A program made the position numbers and the translations under genes. From Bacillota bacterium (lineage in GTDB: Bacteria; Bacillota; Clostridia; Lachnospirales; Lachnospiraceae): a DNA stretch of 64,000 bases. The notes beneath the pieces were generated by a model. The model saw nothing but the letters and a program-made list of their open reading frames with translations. It did no database searches and was not told the origin of the DNA. How positions within the stretch are numbered: position 1 is the stretch's first letter; each line of letters begins with the position of its first letter. Positions 26,694-36,485 of the stretch are shown here, in pieces. The stretch spans positions 1 to 64,000 of the forward strand of contig JAEWJZ010000029.1 in the NCBI GenBank assembly GCA_023386315.1, read 5' to 3'.

Positions 26694-26709
26694 CGGAAAC
26701 CGTTTTCCG
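26694..26709 (+). promoter_or_regulatory. LacI-family operator ahead of malQ
   Basis: CGGAAACCGTTTTCCG, a near-perfect palindrome, placed to block the start of the malQ transcript. It is the second copy of the element at 25636-25651. Confidence 0.78.
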
Positions 26710-26776
26710 AACCGGCTGCAGTTAATTTAAGGAATCTATATACAGCAGATGGACTAAAAAAAGGAGAAGCTGATAT

Positions 26777-28234
26777 ATGAGAGAAGCAGGAATGTTATTG
26801 CCTTTATCATCACTGCCATCCGGTCATGGAATTGGAGATATGGGCAGGTATGGTTATGAATTAATAGATTTATTGGAAAAAAGCGGATTTCATATATGGC
26901 AGATACTGCCGTTAAATCCCGTGGGGTATGGTAATTCACCCTATCAGCCCTACTCTTCCTTTGCGGGAGATGAGATCTATATCAGCTTGGATGAGTTGTA
27001 TTTAGAAGGCTTATTAAAGAAAGAACCGCCAAAATTTATGGAGCACAGTTCCTGTGTGGATTATGAAAAAGTAAGGACATTCAAAGGGCTTTATTTAAAG
27101 AAAGCATTTGAACACTTTATACCTGCAAAAGATTATGAGGATTTTGCCGCCCAGGAATGGGTGTACTTATATGCGGTATTTCTTACCTTGAAGAAGCAGA
27201 ATCACTTAAGATGCTGGAATGAGTGGAGCTTGGAACAAAAGGAATGGATCAAGGATAAGAAGTATGATATCTCTGCTTACAGCAATGAAATTAAGTATGA
27301 GATGTTTGTACAATATGAGTTCTACAAACAATGGATGAAATTAAAGGATTATGCCAACATTCACGGAATCAAAATTATGGGAGATATTCCATTCTATGTA
27401 GGAATCGATTCATTGGATGTATGGATAAATCAGAAATGTTTCTTACTGGATTCAGATGGAAAGCCTGTCTTTATCGCAGGAGTTCCACCGGATTATTTTA
27501 GTGAAACAGGACAAAGATGGGGGAATCCGATTTATGATTGGGAGTACTTAAAGGAAACCAACTATAGCTTTTGGATTGACCGTATAGCATATAACAGTAA
27601 ACTTTTTGATTACATTCGGATTGATCATTTCAGGGCGTTTGATACCTATTGGATGATTCCTTCCACCTGTGATACTGCGATTGAAGGAAATTGGATTGAG
27701 GCACCTGGTTATGAAGTGTTTGATTTGATCAAAGAAAAATTTCCACGGCTGGAGATCATTGCAGAAGATTTGGGGAATTTAAGGAAAGAGGTTCATGTAT
27801 TAAAGAATCACTACCATTTAAAGGGAATGAAAATTGTACAGTTTACTTTTGATCCGAAAGAAAATAACAATGATTTTGAAGATGTACGTAATATGGTGAT
27901 CTATACAGGAAGCCACGATAATCAGACAATTCGCGGCTGGTATGCTTCACAGGTTAAAGAAACACGGGCTGCAATCAGAAAAGCATTAAAAAAGCTTGGT
28001 TATAAGGATCAGACCATTTCAAGGCGTTTTCTTAAAATGGCCTTTGACAGTATTGCAGACATTGCCATTGTTCCGATGCAGGATTTGATTGATTTAGGGG
28101 ACGAAGGAAGAATCAATACACCGGGTACACTGGGTTCTCCTAACTGGGAATGGAAGTTAAAAAGCTTTGACGAGTTCAAACAGGAAATTGACAGTATCAA
28201 AGAGATGATACAAAACAGTAATCGGTATACATGA
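26777..28234 (+). CDS. malQ: 4-alpha-glucanotransferase (amylomaltase) MalQ
   Basis: GH77 enzyme that rearranges maltodextrins, releasing glucose and making longer chains for the phosphorylase. Catalytic segments are the nucleophile Asp in [11 protein letters not shown], the acid Glu in IIAEDLG and the third Asp in GSHDNQT; the N-terminal GILLPL-like start is [18 protein letters not shown]. The length of 485 residues is typical. GGAGAAG precedes the start. It overlaps the next gene by four bases (ATGA). Confidence 0.95.
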   Translation: MREAGMLLPLSSLPSGHGIGDMGRYGYELIDLLEKSGFHIWQILPLNPVGYGNSPYQPYSSFAGDEIYISLDELYLEGLLKKEPPKFMEHSSCVDYEKVRTFKGLYLKKAFEHFIPAKDYEDFAAQEWVYLYAVFLTLKKQNHLRCWNEWSLEQKEWIKDKKYDISAYSNEIKYEMFVQYEFYKQWMKLKDYANIHGIKIMGDIPFYVGIDSLDVWINQKCFLLDSDGKPVFIAGVPPDYFSETGQRWGNPIYDWEYLKETNYSFWIDRIAYNSKLFDYIRIDHFRAFDTYWMIPSTCDTAIEGNWIEAPGYEVFDLIKEKFPRLEIIAEDLGNLRKEVHVLKNHYHLKGMKIVQFTFDPKENNNDFEDVRNMVIYTGSHDNQTIRGWYASQVKETRAAIRKALKKLGYKDQTISRRFLKMAFDSIADIAIVPMQDLIDLGDEGRINTPGTLGSPNWEWKLKSFDEFKQEIDSIKEMIQNSNRYT

Positions 28235-30501
28235 AAGGTATGGTAGTTAGAATGTTAGAAAAATCATTACAAAATCGATACGGTAAAAAGCTTCAGGAAT
28301 GCAGTAATGAAGAAATCTACTTAGCTCTTTTGGATATGACCAGAAGCATGGCAGATGAAAAGAAAGGGGAAGAGAGTAAGAAGAAGGTTTACTACATATC
28401 AGCTGAGTTTTTAATCGGTAAGTTATTATCCAATAACTTAATCAATTTGGGAATTTACGATGAAGTGAGAAAGGAATTGGCTCAAAATGGGAAATCCATT
28501 ACAGAAATTGAGAATGTAGAACTGGAACCATCTTTGGGGAACGGCGGTCTGGGAAGATTAGCAGCATGTTTTCTGGATTCCATTGCAAGTCTTGGATTAA
28601 ACGGTGATGGTATCGGTTTGAATTACCACTTGGGGTTATTCCGTCAGTTGTTTAAAGAGAATCTGCAAAAAGAAACCACCAATCCATGGATTACCAGAGA
28701 TAGCTGGTTAACAAAGAGAGACACTTCTTATACGGTTACCTTCAAAGATTTTTCAGTCACATCAAAGTTATATGATATTGCAGTAACTGGTTATGAGAAT
28801 CGTACCAATCATCTTCATCTGTTTGATATTGATACAGTGGATGAAACCATTGTAGGAGAAGGAATTACCTTTGACAAAGAGGATATCAGGCGAAATCTCA
28901 CGCTGTTCTTATACCCGGATGACAGTGATGAGAAGGGGGAATTGCTCAGAATCTACCAACAGTATTTTATGGTAAGCAATGGGGCACAGATGATTATTGA
29001 AGAATGTGAAAAGAAAGGAAGTTCATTAAAGGACTTAAATGAATATGCGGTAATTCAAATTAATGATACCCATCCTACTATGATTATTCCTGAACTGATC
29101 CGTTTACTGGTACAAAAGGGAATTGACATGGAGGAAGCGATAGAGATTGTTTCAAAGACCTGTGCCTATACCAATCATACAATCTTGGCGGAGGCTTTGG
29201 AAAAATGGCCTGTTAAACATTTAGAAAAGGTTGTGCCTCATATGCTTACGATTATTAAAATACTGGATCAAAAGGTCAGAAGTAAATTTGATGATCCGTC
29301 CGTTTATATCATCGACAAAGAGGACCGTGTGCACATGGCTCACATTGATATCCATTATGGTTTTAGCGTAAACGGAGTTGCGGCCCTGCACACGGAGATT
29401 CTGAAACAAAATGAATTGAATAATTTTTATAAAATATATCCTCAGAAATTCAATAACAAAACCAATGGTATTACGTTCAGACGCTGGTTGATGTATTGCA
29501 ATCATCCATTGACCTCCTATATCAGCGAATTGATTGGTGACAGATTTAAAAAGGATGCAGACCAACTGGAGAAGTTGCTGGAGTTTAAAGAAGACAGCAA
29601 AGTATTAAATACGTTGCTTCAGATAAAAAGTGCGAACAAGAAAGTACTAAAAGAATACTTAATGCAGACACAGGGAATTCAGATCAATGAGAACTCCATC
29701 TTTGATATTCAAATCAAGCGCTTACACGAATATAAAAGACAGCAGATGAATGCACTGTATATTATTTATAAATATCTGGAGATCAAAAAAGGCAATAAGC
29801 CGAAAACACCCATTACGATCATATTTGGTGCGAAAGCAGCTCCTGCTTATATTATAGCAAAAGATATTATCCATCTGATTTTATGCTTGCAGGACGTGAT
29901 TTCTAAGGATCCGGAAGTGAACTCTTATCTAAATGTAGTCATGGTTGAGAACTACAATGTCACATTAGCGGAAAAACTGATTCCTGCCTGTGAGATATCT
30001 GAACAGATCTCTCTGGCCTCTAAGGAAGCCAGCGGTACAGGGAATATGAAGTTCATGTTAAATGGAGCGATTACTTTAGGAACAATGGATGGTGCTAATG
30101 TGGAAATCGCAGATTTGGTGGGAAAAGATAATATTTATATCTTCGGAAAATCCAGTGAAGAGGTTATTGCCCATTACAATAAGCAAGATTATGTATCAAA
30201 AGATTTTTATGAGAATGATGCTTTGATCCATAAACTGGTTGACTTTATTGTAAGCGATACCCTGATGAAGGTCGGCAGGAAAGAACATCTGGAACGCTTA
30301 CATCATGAACTTATTTCAAAAGACTGGTTCATGTGCTTACTGGATTTAAGAGATTACATCTCAAAAAAGGAAGAAATCGTTGAAGATTATGAAGACCGGG
30401 TTAAATGGTCAAAGATGATGTTGGAAAACATCAGCCATGCAGGGTATTTCTCCTCCGACAGAACAATCAGGGGTTATAATCAGGACATTTGGAAGTTATA
30501 A
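28231..30501 (+). CDS. Maltodextrin/glycogen phosphorylase
   Basis: GT35 enzyme that uses phosphate to release glucose 1-phosphate from alpha-1,4-glucans. The pyridoxal-phosphate lysine motif [15 protein letters not shown] and the substrate-site segments [19 protein letters not shown] and DTHPTM are present. At 756 residues it is of the compact clostridial type. The start at 28231 overlaps the malQ stop as ATGA and has no clear ribosome site, so coupling is likely; an in-frame ATG at 28252 is the alternative. It acts with MalQ on imported maltodextrin. GlgP and MalP cannot be separated by name here. Confidence 0.93.
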   Translation: MKGMVVRMLEKSLQNRYGKKLQECSNEEIYLALLDMTRSMADEKKGEESKKKVYYISAEFLIGKLLSNNLINLGIYDEVRKELAQNGKSITEIENVELEPSLGNGGLGRLAACFLDSIASLGLNGDGIGLNYHLGLFRQLFKENLQKETTNPWITRDSWLTKRDTSYTVTFKDFSVTSKLYDIAVTGYENRTNHLHLFDIDTVDETIVGEGITFDKEDIRRNLTLFLYPDDSDEKGELLRIYQQYFMVSNGAQMIIEECEKKGSSLKDLNEYAVIQINDTHPTMIIPELIRLLVQKGIDMEEAIEIVSKTCAYTNHTILAEALEKWPVKHLEKVVPHMLTIIKILDQKVRSKFDDPSVYIIDKEDRVHMAHIDIHYGFSVNGVAALHTEILKQNELNNFYKIYPQKFNNKTNGITFRRWLMYCNHPLTSYISELIGDRFKKDADQLEKLLEFKEDSKVLNTLLQIKSANKKVLKEYLMQTQGIQINENSIFDIQIKRLHEYKRQQMNALYIIYKYLEIKKGNKPKTPITIIFGAKAAPAYIIAKDIIHLILCLQDVISKDPEVNSYLNVVMVENYNVTLAEKLIPACEISEQISLASKEASGTGNMKFMLNGAITLGTMDGANVEIADLVGKDNIYIFGKSSEEVIAHYNKQDYVSKDFYENDALIHKLVDFIVSDTLMKVGRKEHLERLHHELISKDWFMCLLDLRDYISKKEEIVEDYEDRVKWSKMMLENISHAGYFSSDRTIRGYNQDIWKL

Positions 30502-30533
30502 AATCAAAACTATTTATTAAGGGGAGGTATTTT

Positions 30534-31814
30534 ATGAAGAGAAATTTTTTAGCCTTACTTATGGCCGCTGCAATGGTAGTATCTTCTTCTGCATGCAGTA
30601 AGAATGTTCCAAGCAGTGGTACAGCTCAGGAACCTATGAAATCAGCCACTGCCAAAACGGGAGAAGCAGAGCCTGTAACATTAAAAATTTGGGCTCCTGA
30701 AAATCAAATCCAGACAGGAACTCTGGATTCTATGACAAAATCTTTTCAGGCATTACACCCTGAATGGAATATTACATTTAATGTTGAAACACAAGGGGAG
30801 GATACTTTAAAAGATGAAATATTAAAAGATGTATCAGCAGCCGGTGACGTCTTCTTTTTTGCAAGTGATCAGTTAAATGAGTTAATCAATGCAGGAGCTA
30901 TTGCAAGACTTGGCGGAAGCACAGAAGAAATGGTTAAATCCACTATGGGAGAATCTGTTGTAAAAACAGTGACAAAAGACGATGCAATCTATGGTATTCC
31001 ATTCACTCATAACACCTTCATTATGTATTATGATAAATCATTATTAAGTGCCAAAGACGTAAAATCCGTTGAAGGTATTATGGCGAAAGATACAGGTGAT
31101 AAAGTCTACAATTTCTGCTTTGACCCCGCTGGCGGCTGGAAATTAGGTGCCTGGTACTACGGAGCAGGCTTAACAATCTATGGTGAAAGCCAGACCGATT
31201 TTGCAGCTGGTGCTAACTGGAATAATTCGACCGGTGTCGCGGTAACAAATTACTTAATCGACTTAATAAATAACCCTAAAACAGCATTTGCAGATGATGT
31301 TTCTCTATCCGAATTAACAGCAGATCACAGAATAGGCGCCTGGTTTGACGGTTCTTGGAACTATAATCTTTATAAGGATGCTTTAGGCGATGATTTAGGT
31401 TTGGCAGTAATCCCGACTTTCAATCCAGACGGAAAGGATTATCAGTTAAAAGGCTTCTATGGTTCCAAAGCAATTGGTGTTAATTCCCAGTCCCAAAATC
31501 CTGCTGTAGCAGTAGCGTTTGCAGCTTATCTCGGGAGTGAGGAGATGCAGTTAGAGCGATTTGAAAAGAATGGTCAGGTACCTACCAATCTTAAGGCAGG
31601 AGAATCCGAAGAATTACAGGCAGATGAAATGGCAAAGGTTATGGTAGACGAAGTAAATACCGCATCTGTTATGCAGCCTACATCCGTAGAATTCACCTCA
31701 AAATACTGGTCTAATGCTGTTGGCATTGCAACTGAAATCAAAACTGGTGAGTTAAACAAAGAGAATGTACAGAAAAAGTTAGATACATTTGTAGCTACAT
31801 TAAAGGTAGAATAA
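30534..31814 (+). CDS. Maltose/maltodextrin ABC transporter substrate-binding lipoprotein
   Basis: A 426-residue extracytoplasmic solute-binding protein. The signal peptide ends in the lipobox SSSAC with Cys21 as the lipid anchor. The body follows the MalE-like family 1 fold: VTLKIWAPENQ, GIPFTHNTFIMYYDKSLL and AVAFAAYLGSEEMQ. The open frame extends upstream into the phosphorylase gene, but ATG at 30534 follows GGGGAGG. It delivers maltodextrins to the two permeases downstream. Confidence 0.92.
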   Translation: MKRNFLALLMAAAMVVSSSACSKNVPSSGTAQEPMKSATAKTGEAEPVTLKIWAPENQIQTGTLDSMTKSFQALHPEWNITFNVETQGEDTLKDEILKDVSAAGDVFFFASDQLNELINAGAIARLGGSTEEMVKSTMGESVVKTVTKDDAIYGIPFTHNTFIMYYDKSLLSAKDVKSVEGIMAKDTGDKVYNFCFDPAGGWKLGAWYYGAGLTIYGESQTDFAAGANWNNSTGVAVTNYLIDLINNPKTAFADDVSLSELTADHRIGAWFDGSWNYNLYKDALGDDLGLAVIPTFNPDGKDYQLKGFYGSKAIGVNSQSQNPAVAVAFAAYLGSEEMQLERFEKNGQVPTNLKAGESEELQADEMAKVMVDEVNTASVMQPTSVEFTSKYWSNAVGIATEIKTGELNKENVQKKLDTFVATLKVE

Positions 31815-31862
31815 AAATCTATTAACAATAACCACCGATAGTTTATTAGAGAGGATTGGATC

Positions 31863-33257
31863 ATGGTTCGCAGAAAGGAAAAGAAGTCAAATAATAACAC
31901 ATCGATTCGTGATATAGGGGGAATTGCTGCTTTTATTCAAGGAAATTGGATAACAAAATTATCCGCCCTAATATTTGGTTTAGGTAATTTAGTGCATAAA
32001 CAAATTATTCGCGGCTTGCTTATGCTTTTCGTAGAAATTGCTTATATTTATTATATGATCACAGCTGGTTTTAATTCCATTGCAGATTTTATGACATTAG
32101 GAACCAGTGTTCAGGCAGAGGTTTTTAATGAAGCAAAGCAGATTTATGAATATGTACCAGGGGATAATTCCATGTTATGTCTGCTCTATGGTATTGTAAC
32201 AATTTTTCTGACTCTTGGTTTTATACTTTTTGCAATGACATCTGTAAGAAGTGCTTATGTAACGCAGAAAAAAATAGAATACGGCAAGGCAATCCCCTCC
32301 TTCCGAGAAGATTTAGCATCTTTAAAGGAGCAAAACTTACATAAATCTCTTTTGTTTTTACCGGTATCAGGTGTCTTATGTTTCACAATTGTTCCCCTTG
32401 TTTTTATGATATTAATTGCGTTTACGAACTACGATAAAAGCCATCAGACACCGGGAAATCTCTTTGACTGGGTTGGATTTAAAAACTTTTCAGCAATGTT
32501 TGCTCAAAACGGCACATTATCCAACACATTCTGGCCAGTATTTAACTGGACGATTATATGGGCAGTATCTGCTACATTTTCCTGTTACATTTTAGGAATG
32601 TTGCTGGCAATTTTAATCAATCGTGAAGGTACCAGATATAAAAAATTTTGGAGATTTATCTTTGTCATTTCCGTTGCAGTACCTCAGTTTGTAACGCTGC
32701 TTACCATGAGAACGATCTTCAATACCAACGGCCCGGTGAATGGAATGCTGCGTAATATCGGTATCATTGGACCGACGGAGGCGATCCCGTTTTTTACTGA
32801 TTCGACACTGGCTAAGATTACAATTATCTGTATTAATGTCTGGATTGGTGTTCCGTTTTCCATGTTAACAACTACAGGTATTTTGCAAAATATTCCTAAA
32901 GATTTATATGAGGCTGCAAAGGTGGATGGAGCAAATGCAATTGTCACATTTTCCAAAATAACATTACCTTATATGCTGTTTATTACAACACCATATTTAA
33001 TAACATCTTTTGTCGGAAATATTAATAATTTTAACGTTATCTTTTTATTATCTGGCGGCGGACCGGAATCACTGGAATACTATTATGCCGGTAAGACAGA
33101 TCTGTTAGTGACCTGGTTATATAAATTGACAATTACGAATAAGGATTACAATTTAGGGGCTGTCATTGGCATTATAGTCTTTATAATACTGGCAATATTA
33201 TCATTATTAACATATCGTCACACAGGTTCCTATAAAAATGAGGAGGCTTTCCAATAA
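31863..33257 (+). CDS. Maltodextrin ABC transporter permease, MalF-like
   Basis: A 464-residue inner-membrane component. The N-terminal extra region (to about residue 150) has two or three helices, as in Gram-positive MalF proteins; the transport core (about 160-460) ends with the cytoplasmic EAA loop LYEAAKVDGANAIVTFSKITLPYM that contacts the ATPase. RBS is GAGAGGA. Its stop overlaps the next start as TAATG. Confidence 0.92.
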   Translation: MVRRKEKKSNNNTSIRDIGGIAAFIQGNWITKLSALIFGLGNLVHKQIIRGLLMLFVEIAYIYYMITAGFNSIADFMTLGTSVQAEVFNEAKQIYEYVPGDNSMLCLLYGIVTIFLTLGFILFAMTSVRSAYVTQKKIEYGKAIPSFREDLASLKEQNLHKSLLFLPVSGVLCFTIVPLVFMILIAFTNYDKSHQTPGNLFDWVGFKNFSAMFAQNGTLSNTFWPVFNWTIIWAVSATFSCYILGMLLAILINREGTRYKKFWRFIFVISVAVPQFVTLLTMRTIFNTNGPVNGMLRNIGIIGPTEAIPFFTDSTLAKITIICINVWIGVPFSMLTTTGILQNIPKDLYEAAKVDGANAIVTFSKITLPYMLFITTPYLITSFVGNINNFNVIFLLSGGGPESLEYYYAGKTDLLVTWLYKLTITNKDYNLGAVIGIIVFIILAILSLLTYRHTGSYKNEEAFQ

Positions 33258-34129
33258 TGAAGAGAGATACAAAATCTTTAAAAAGAAGACAATTCATTCA
33301 TAATACCATTGTTCATGTATTATTGGGTATTCTCGGATTTATATGGGTACTGCCTGTTTTCTTTGTTATCCTGACTTCTTTTCGTGCAGAAGGCGGCTCT
33401 TATAAAAGTTATATATTGCCAAGAGGATATACGCTGAACAATTATAAGAAATTATTTGATCAGACAGGCAACTTAAATTATGAAAGATGGTTTTTCAACA
33501 CATTAATCGTAGCAGTATGTTCTTGCTTATTATCCGCTTTTTTTGTTTTATGTGTCGCTTATGTAACATCCAGGCTGAGATTCAAAATGCGTAAAATAAT
33601 GATGAATATTGCTTTGATACTAGGTATGTTTCCGGGGTTCATGTCAATGTATGCTGTTTACTATATATTAAAGGGATTTGGATTTTTAGAGGCAGGTCCT
33701 CTAAAATTAGTCGCGCTGGTTATGGTATATTCAGGCAGTTCGGGACTGGGATATTTAGTCATCAAGGGCTTTTTTGATACCATTCCGAAGACCATAGATG
33801 AAGCAGCATTTATCGATGGAGCAACGAAGTGGGAGGTGTTTCGTAAAATTACGATTCCTCTATCCAGACCGGTTATTGTTACAACACTTTTAACTTCTTT
33901 TATGGGACCTTGGGTGGATTATATTTTTGCCAAGGTAATATTGGGGCAGGACAGACAGTATTACACAATTGCGATCGGATTATGGACGATGTTAGAGAAA
34001 GAATTTGTGGAATATTATTATACCCAGTTCTTTGCAGGCTGTGTATTGATCTCGATACCAATTGCATTTATTTTTTTGATATCACAAAAATACTACGTGG
34101 AGGGAGTATCCGGTGCTGTCAAAGGTTAA
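33257..34129 (+). CDS. Maltodextrin ABC transporter permease, MalG-like
   Basis: A 290-residue membrane component with six helices and the EAA loop IDEAAFIDGATKWEVFRKITIPL. It pairs with the MalF-like protein. No ATPase gene follows; a shared MsmX/MsmK-type ATPase encoded elsewhere must energise the system. The final residues YYVEGVSGAVKG are typical, so the gene is intact even though a foreign-looking sequence begins right after its stop. Confidence 0.92.
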   Translation: MKRDTKSLKRRQFIHNTIVHVLLGILGFIWVLPVFFVILTSFRAEGGSYKSYILPRGYTLNNYKKLFDQTGNLNYERWFFNTLIVAVCSCLLSAFFVLCVAYVTSRLRFKMRKIMMNIALILGMFPGFMSMYAVYYILKGFGFLEAGPLKLVALVMVYSGSSGLGYLVIKGFFDTIPKTIDEAAFIDGATKWEVFRKITIPLSRPVIVTTLLTSFMGPWVDYIFAKVILGQDRQYYTIAIGLWTMLEKEFVEYYYTQFFAGCVLISIPIAFIFLISQKYYVEGVSGAVKG

Positions 34130-34216
34130 GCGCGTTGGACGACTGGTTTAGCGGGTGGAAGAAAAGCCACACGTACGGTTCTGGAAAGAACTTCGCATTG
34201 TGAGGTGCGATTTTAC
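34130..34216 (+). mobile_element. Probable 3' remnant of a group II intron
   Basis: The stretch AGCCACACGTACGGTTCTGG (34165-34184) resembles the 3' half of group II intron domain V. It is followed by a short stem TCGCA...TGCGA (34193-34210) ending in ATTTTAC, like domain VI with its branch A seven bases from an AY 3' end. No reverse transcriptase gene and no 5' part are present, so at most a truncated tail remains. It sits directly after the malG-like stop. Confidence 0.45.
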
Positions 34217-34338
34217 TAAACTTCTGAGTCTGCCCAGCTGTATTCGTAATAGATAAACGGTATATTCAGATTTTTTACTTACAAAAGCTCTTTTTTATAT
34301 TCCAAAACTTTTTAAACTGATCAATATATGATAAATTA

Positions 34339-34367
34339 TTGTCAAAGTTATCATGCGATAATATCAT
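34339..34367 (+). promoter_or_regulatory. Promoter of the exported flavoprotein reductase
   Basis: TTGTCA (34339-34344), a 17-base spacer and TATCAT (34362-34367), each one base off consensus, 44 bases ahead of the start codon. Confidence 0.65.
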
Positions 34368-34410
34368 CTGAAAAACTGATACTGACAGCAAAAAAAGTGA
34401 GGAGAATGTT

Positions 34411-36246
34411 ATGAAAAATGGAAAATTCGTGGGGCTTGCCGTGATGGCGGCCGCTGCAGCCGCTGTAATTGCGTTATCTGGTCCGGTTTACACCAGTCTG
34501 GATAAATCCGGGAAAAAGAATGCTCAGGAAGCAGCGGCAGAAGGCGGGAATGAAAACGAGAAAGAAAAGCAGGCGGACATTGTTATTATCGGCGCAGGGG
34601 GAGCCGGAATGACAGCAGCTGTTGAAGCGGTTCAAAAAGGAGCCACTAATCTTGTTGTATTGGAAAAAATGCCAATTACAGGAGGAAATACTGTCCGCGC
34701 TACCGGTGGTTTAAATGCAGCTGAAACACCGTATCAGGAAGCAGAGGGAATTGAGGATTCCGTTGAATTGTTTGTGGAAGACACCATGAATGGCGGAAAA
34801 AATTTAAATGATCCAAAGCTTGTTCAGGTGATGGCGGAGCAGTCTGCAGATGCGGTTACCTGGGTCAATGAAATAGGCGGCGATTTATCCGTAGTAGGGC
34901 AGTTCGGCGGAGCCAGTGTTAAGAGAATCCATCGTCCGTCCGATACTTCCGCAGTGGGTCCCATGCTTGTAAATGCTCTTAATGCAAAGCTGAAGGAACT
35001 GGATGTACCTGTATTTTTAGAGACAGAAGCAGTACATATTTTACTGAGCGAAGAGGGCGCAGTTCAGGGAGTACAGGCAGTAACAAAGGGCGGTGAGCCT
35101 TATACCATCTCCTGCAAGGCTGTGATTTTAGCAACGGGTGGATTTGGAGCCAATTCTGAGATGGTGGTAAAATACAAAAAGGATTTAGAAGGTTTTTGCA
35201 CCACCAACCACTCCGGTGCTACCGGTGATGGAATTGTCATGGCTGAAGAACTGAAGGCAGGACTTGTGGATATTGATCAGATTCAGACACATCCAACAGT
35301 TAATCCGGATACAACTACCATGTATACAGAAGGCGTCCGTGGAAACGGTGCAATTTTGGTCAACCGGTCCGGTAAACGTTTTGTTAATGAGCTGGAAACA
35401 AGAGATGTGGTTTCAGAGGCCATCTTAAATCAGGAGGGCAAAACCTGTTTCATGATATTTGACCAGTCTGTAAGGGAAAGCTTATCTGCAATTGAAAAAT
35501 ATATCGGTCAGGGCATTATTACCCAGGCGGATACACCAGAGGAGCTGGCGGATGCCATCGGTGTTGATAAGGATCAGCTGAAAGCAACGCTGGAACAGTA
35601 TGCAAAGTACCAGGCGGAGGGTAAGGATACAGAATTCGGAAGAGAAAGTATGGAAGTTCCGTTAGGTATGCCGCCTTACTATGCGGGACTGTGTGCTCCT
35701 GCTGTTCATCATACCATGGGCGGAGTGAAGATTGATACATCCACCCAGGTGTTAAAGGAAGACGGCAGTGTAATACCGGGACTGTTTGCAGCCGGGGAGG
35801 TAGTCGGAGGAGTCCATGGAGCAAACCGGCTGGGAGGAAACGCGGTGACAGATATTGTGGTTTTCGGAAGACTGGCTGGAAGTGCGGCTTATGATTATGT
35901 AGCTGCAAATGGCGGTTTCACTGAGAAAACCATGAAGGCCGCAGAAGAAGGAGAAGCAGCACAGCCGGAAGTAAAGGGTAACTATAAGGACGGAACCTAT
36001 ACCGGAACCGGTAAAGGAAATAACGGAGATATTACGGTAGAAGTTGTGGTGAAAGACGGAAGCGTGACTGCCATAGAACTGACAGATCATCATGAGACTC
36101 CGGGAATCTATGAGGCGGCAGAGAAAACTGTCACTTCATCCATTATCAGAACACAGAGTGCTTCTGTAGATGGGGTGTCAGGTGCAACCAACTCTTCTAA
36201 GGGAATCAAAGAGGCGGTGACGGCTGCTCTTGAAAAGGCAAAATAA
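34411..36246 (+). CDS. Exported FAD/FMN-dependent fumarate-reductase-like flavoprotein
   Basis: A 611-residue protein with an N-terminal signal or anchor helix (about residues 5-24, no lipobox cysteine). The FAD domain starts with GAGGAG at 61-66 and includes the fumarate reductase/urocanate reductase segments GGFGANSEMV, DQIQTHPTV, HHTMGGVKIDT and HGANRLGGNAVTDIVVFGR. A C-terminal FMN-binding domain (about 525-611) ends with DGVSGATNSS, where Thr593 matches the residue that ApbE flavinylates. Such proteins reduce fumarate, urocanate or similar acceptors outside the membrane; the substrate here is unknown. No cytochrome, ApbE or quinone partner is adjacent. GTGAGGAG precedes the start. Confidence 0.88.
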   Translation: MKNGKFVGLAVMAAAAAAVIALSGPVYTSLDKSGKKNAQEAAAEGGNENEKEKQADIVIIGAGGAGMTAAVEAVQKGATNLVVLEKMPITGGNTVRATGGLNAAETPYQEAEGIEDSVELFVEDTMNGGKNLNDPKLVQVMAEQSADAVTWVNEIGGDLSVVGQFGGASVKRIHRPSDTSAVGPMLVNALNAKLKELDVPVFLETEAVHILLSEEGAVQGVQAVTKGGEPYTISCKAVILATGGFGANSEMVVKYKKDLEGFCTTNHSGATGDGIVMAEELKAGLVDIDQIQTHPTVNPDTTTMYTEGVRGNGAILVNRSGKRFVNELETRDVVSEAILNQEGKTCFMIFDQSVRESLSAIEKYIGQGIITQADTPEELADAIGVDKDQLKATLEQYAKYQAEGKDTEFGRESMEVPLGMPPYYAGLCAPAVHHTMGGVKIDTSTQVLKEDGSVIPGLFAAGEVVGGVHGANRLGGNAVTDIVVFGRLAGSAAYDYVAANGGFTEKTMKAAEEGEAAQPEVKGNYKDGTYTGTGKGNNGDITVEVVVKDGSVTAIELTDHHETPGIYEAAEKTVTSSIIRTQSASVDGVSGATNSSKGIKEAVTAALEKAK

Positions 36247-36270
36247 ACCTGAAATATGTTAGCAAACAAG

Positions 36271-36301
36271 ATAGCGCTGGAACCTTTCCGGCGCTATTTT
36301 T
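36271..36301 (+). terminator. Terminator after the flavoprotein gene
   Basis: ATAGCGCTGG (36271-36280) pairs with CCGGCGCTAT (36288-36297; one G-T pair) and runs into TTTTT. Confidence 0.85.
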
Positions 36302-36405
36302 AAATGCTTTATTTTTGGGCAGATTACCAGGACACAGTAGGAACTATGTTAAAAGTACAGGGAATGCTTCACAGTGCATATAAATCTAACAAATGAAAAT
36401 TGTAT

Positions 36406-36434
36406 TTGAACTATTTACACTTCAACGTTATAAT
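36406..36434 (+). promoter_or_regulatory. Promoter of aroD
   Basis: TTGAAC (36406-36411), a 17-base spacer and TATAAT (36429-36434). Confidence 0.6.
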
Positions 36435-36485
36435 AGAAAAAATATAATTCACGGAAGCTATATGGCATAAGGAAAGGGAATCAGA

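Noticed and set aside
28231..28252. Choosing the downstream ATG as the phosphorylase start
   Set aside because: The spacing to the nearest purine-rich stretch is too long, while the upstream ATG overlaps the malQ stop as ATGA; the downstream start is kept only as an alternative.
33910..34203. 97-codon open frame overlapping the end of the malG-like gene
   Set aside because: It is out of frame with a clear permease, has no ribosome site, and its tail runs through the intron-like remnant.
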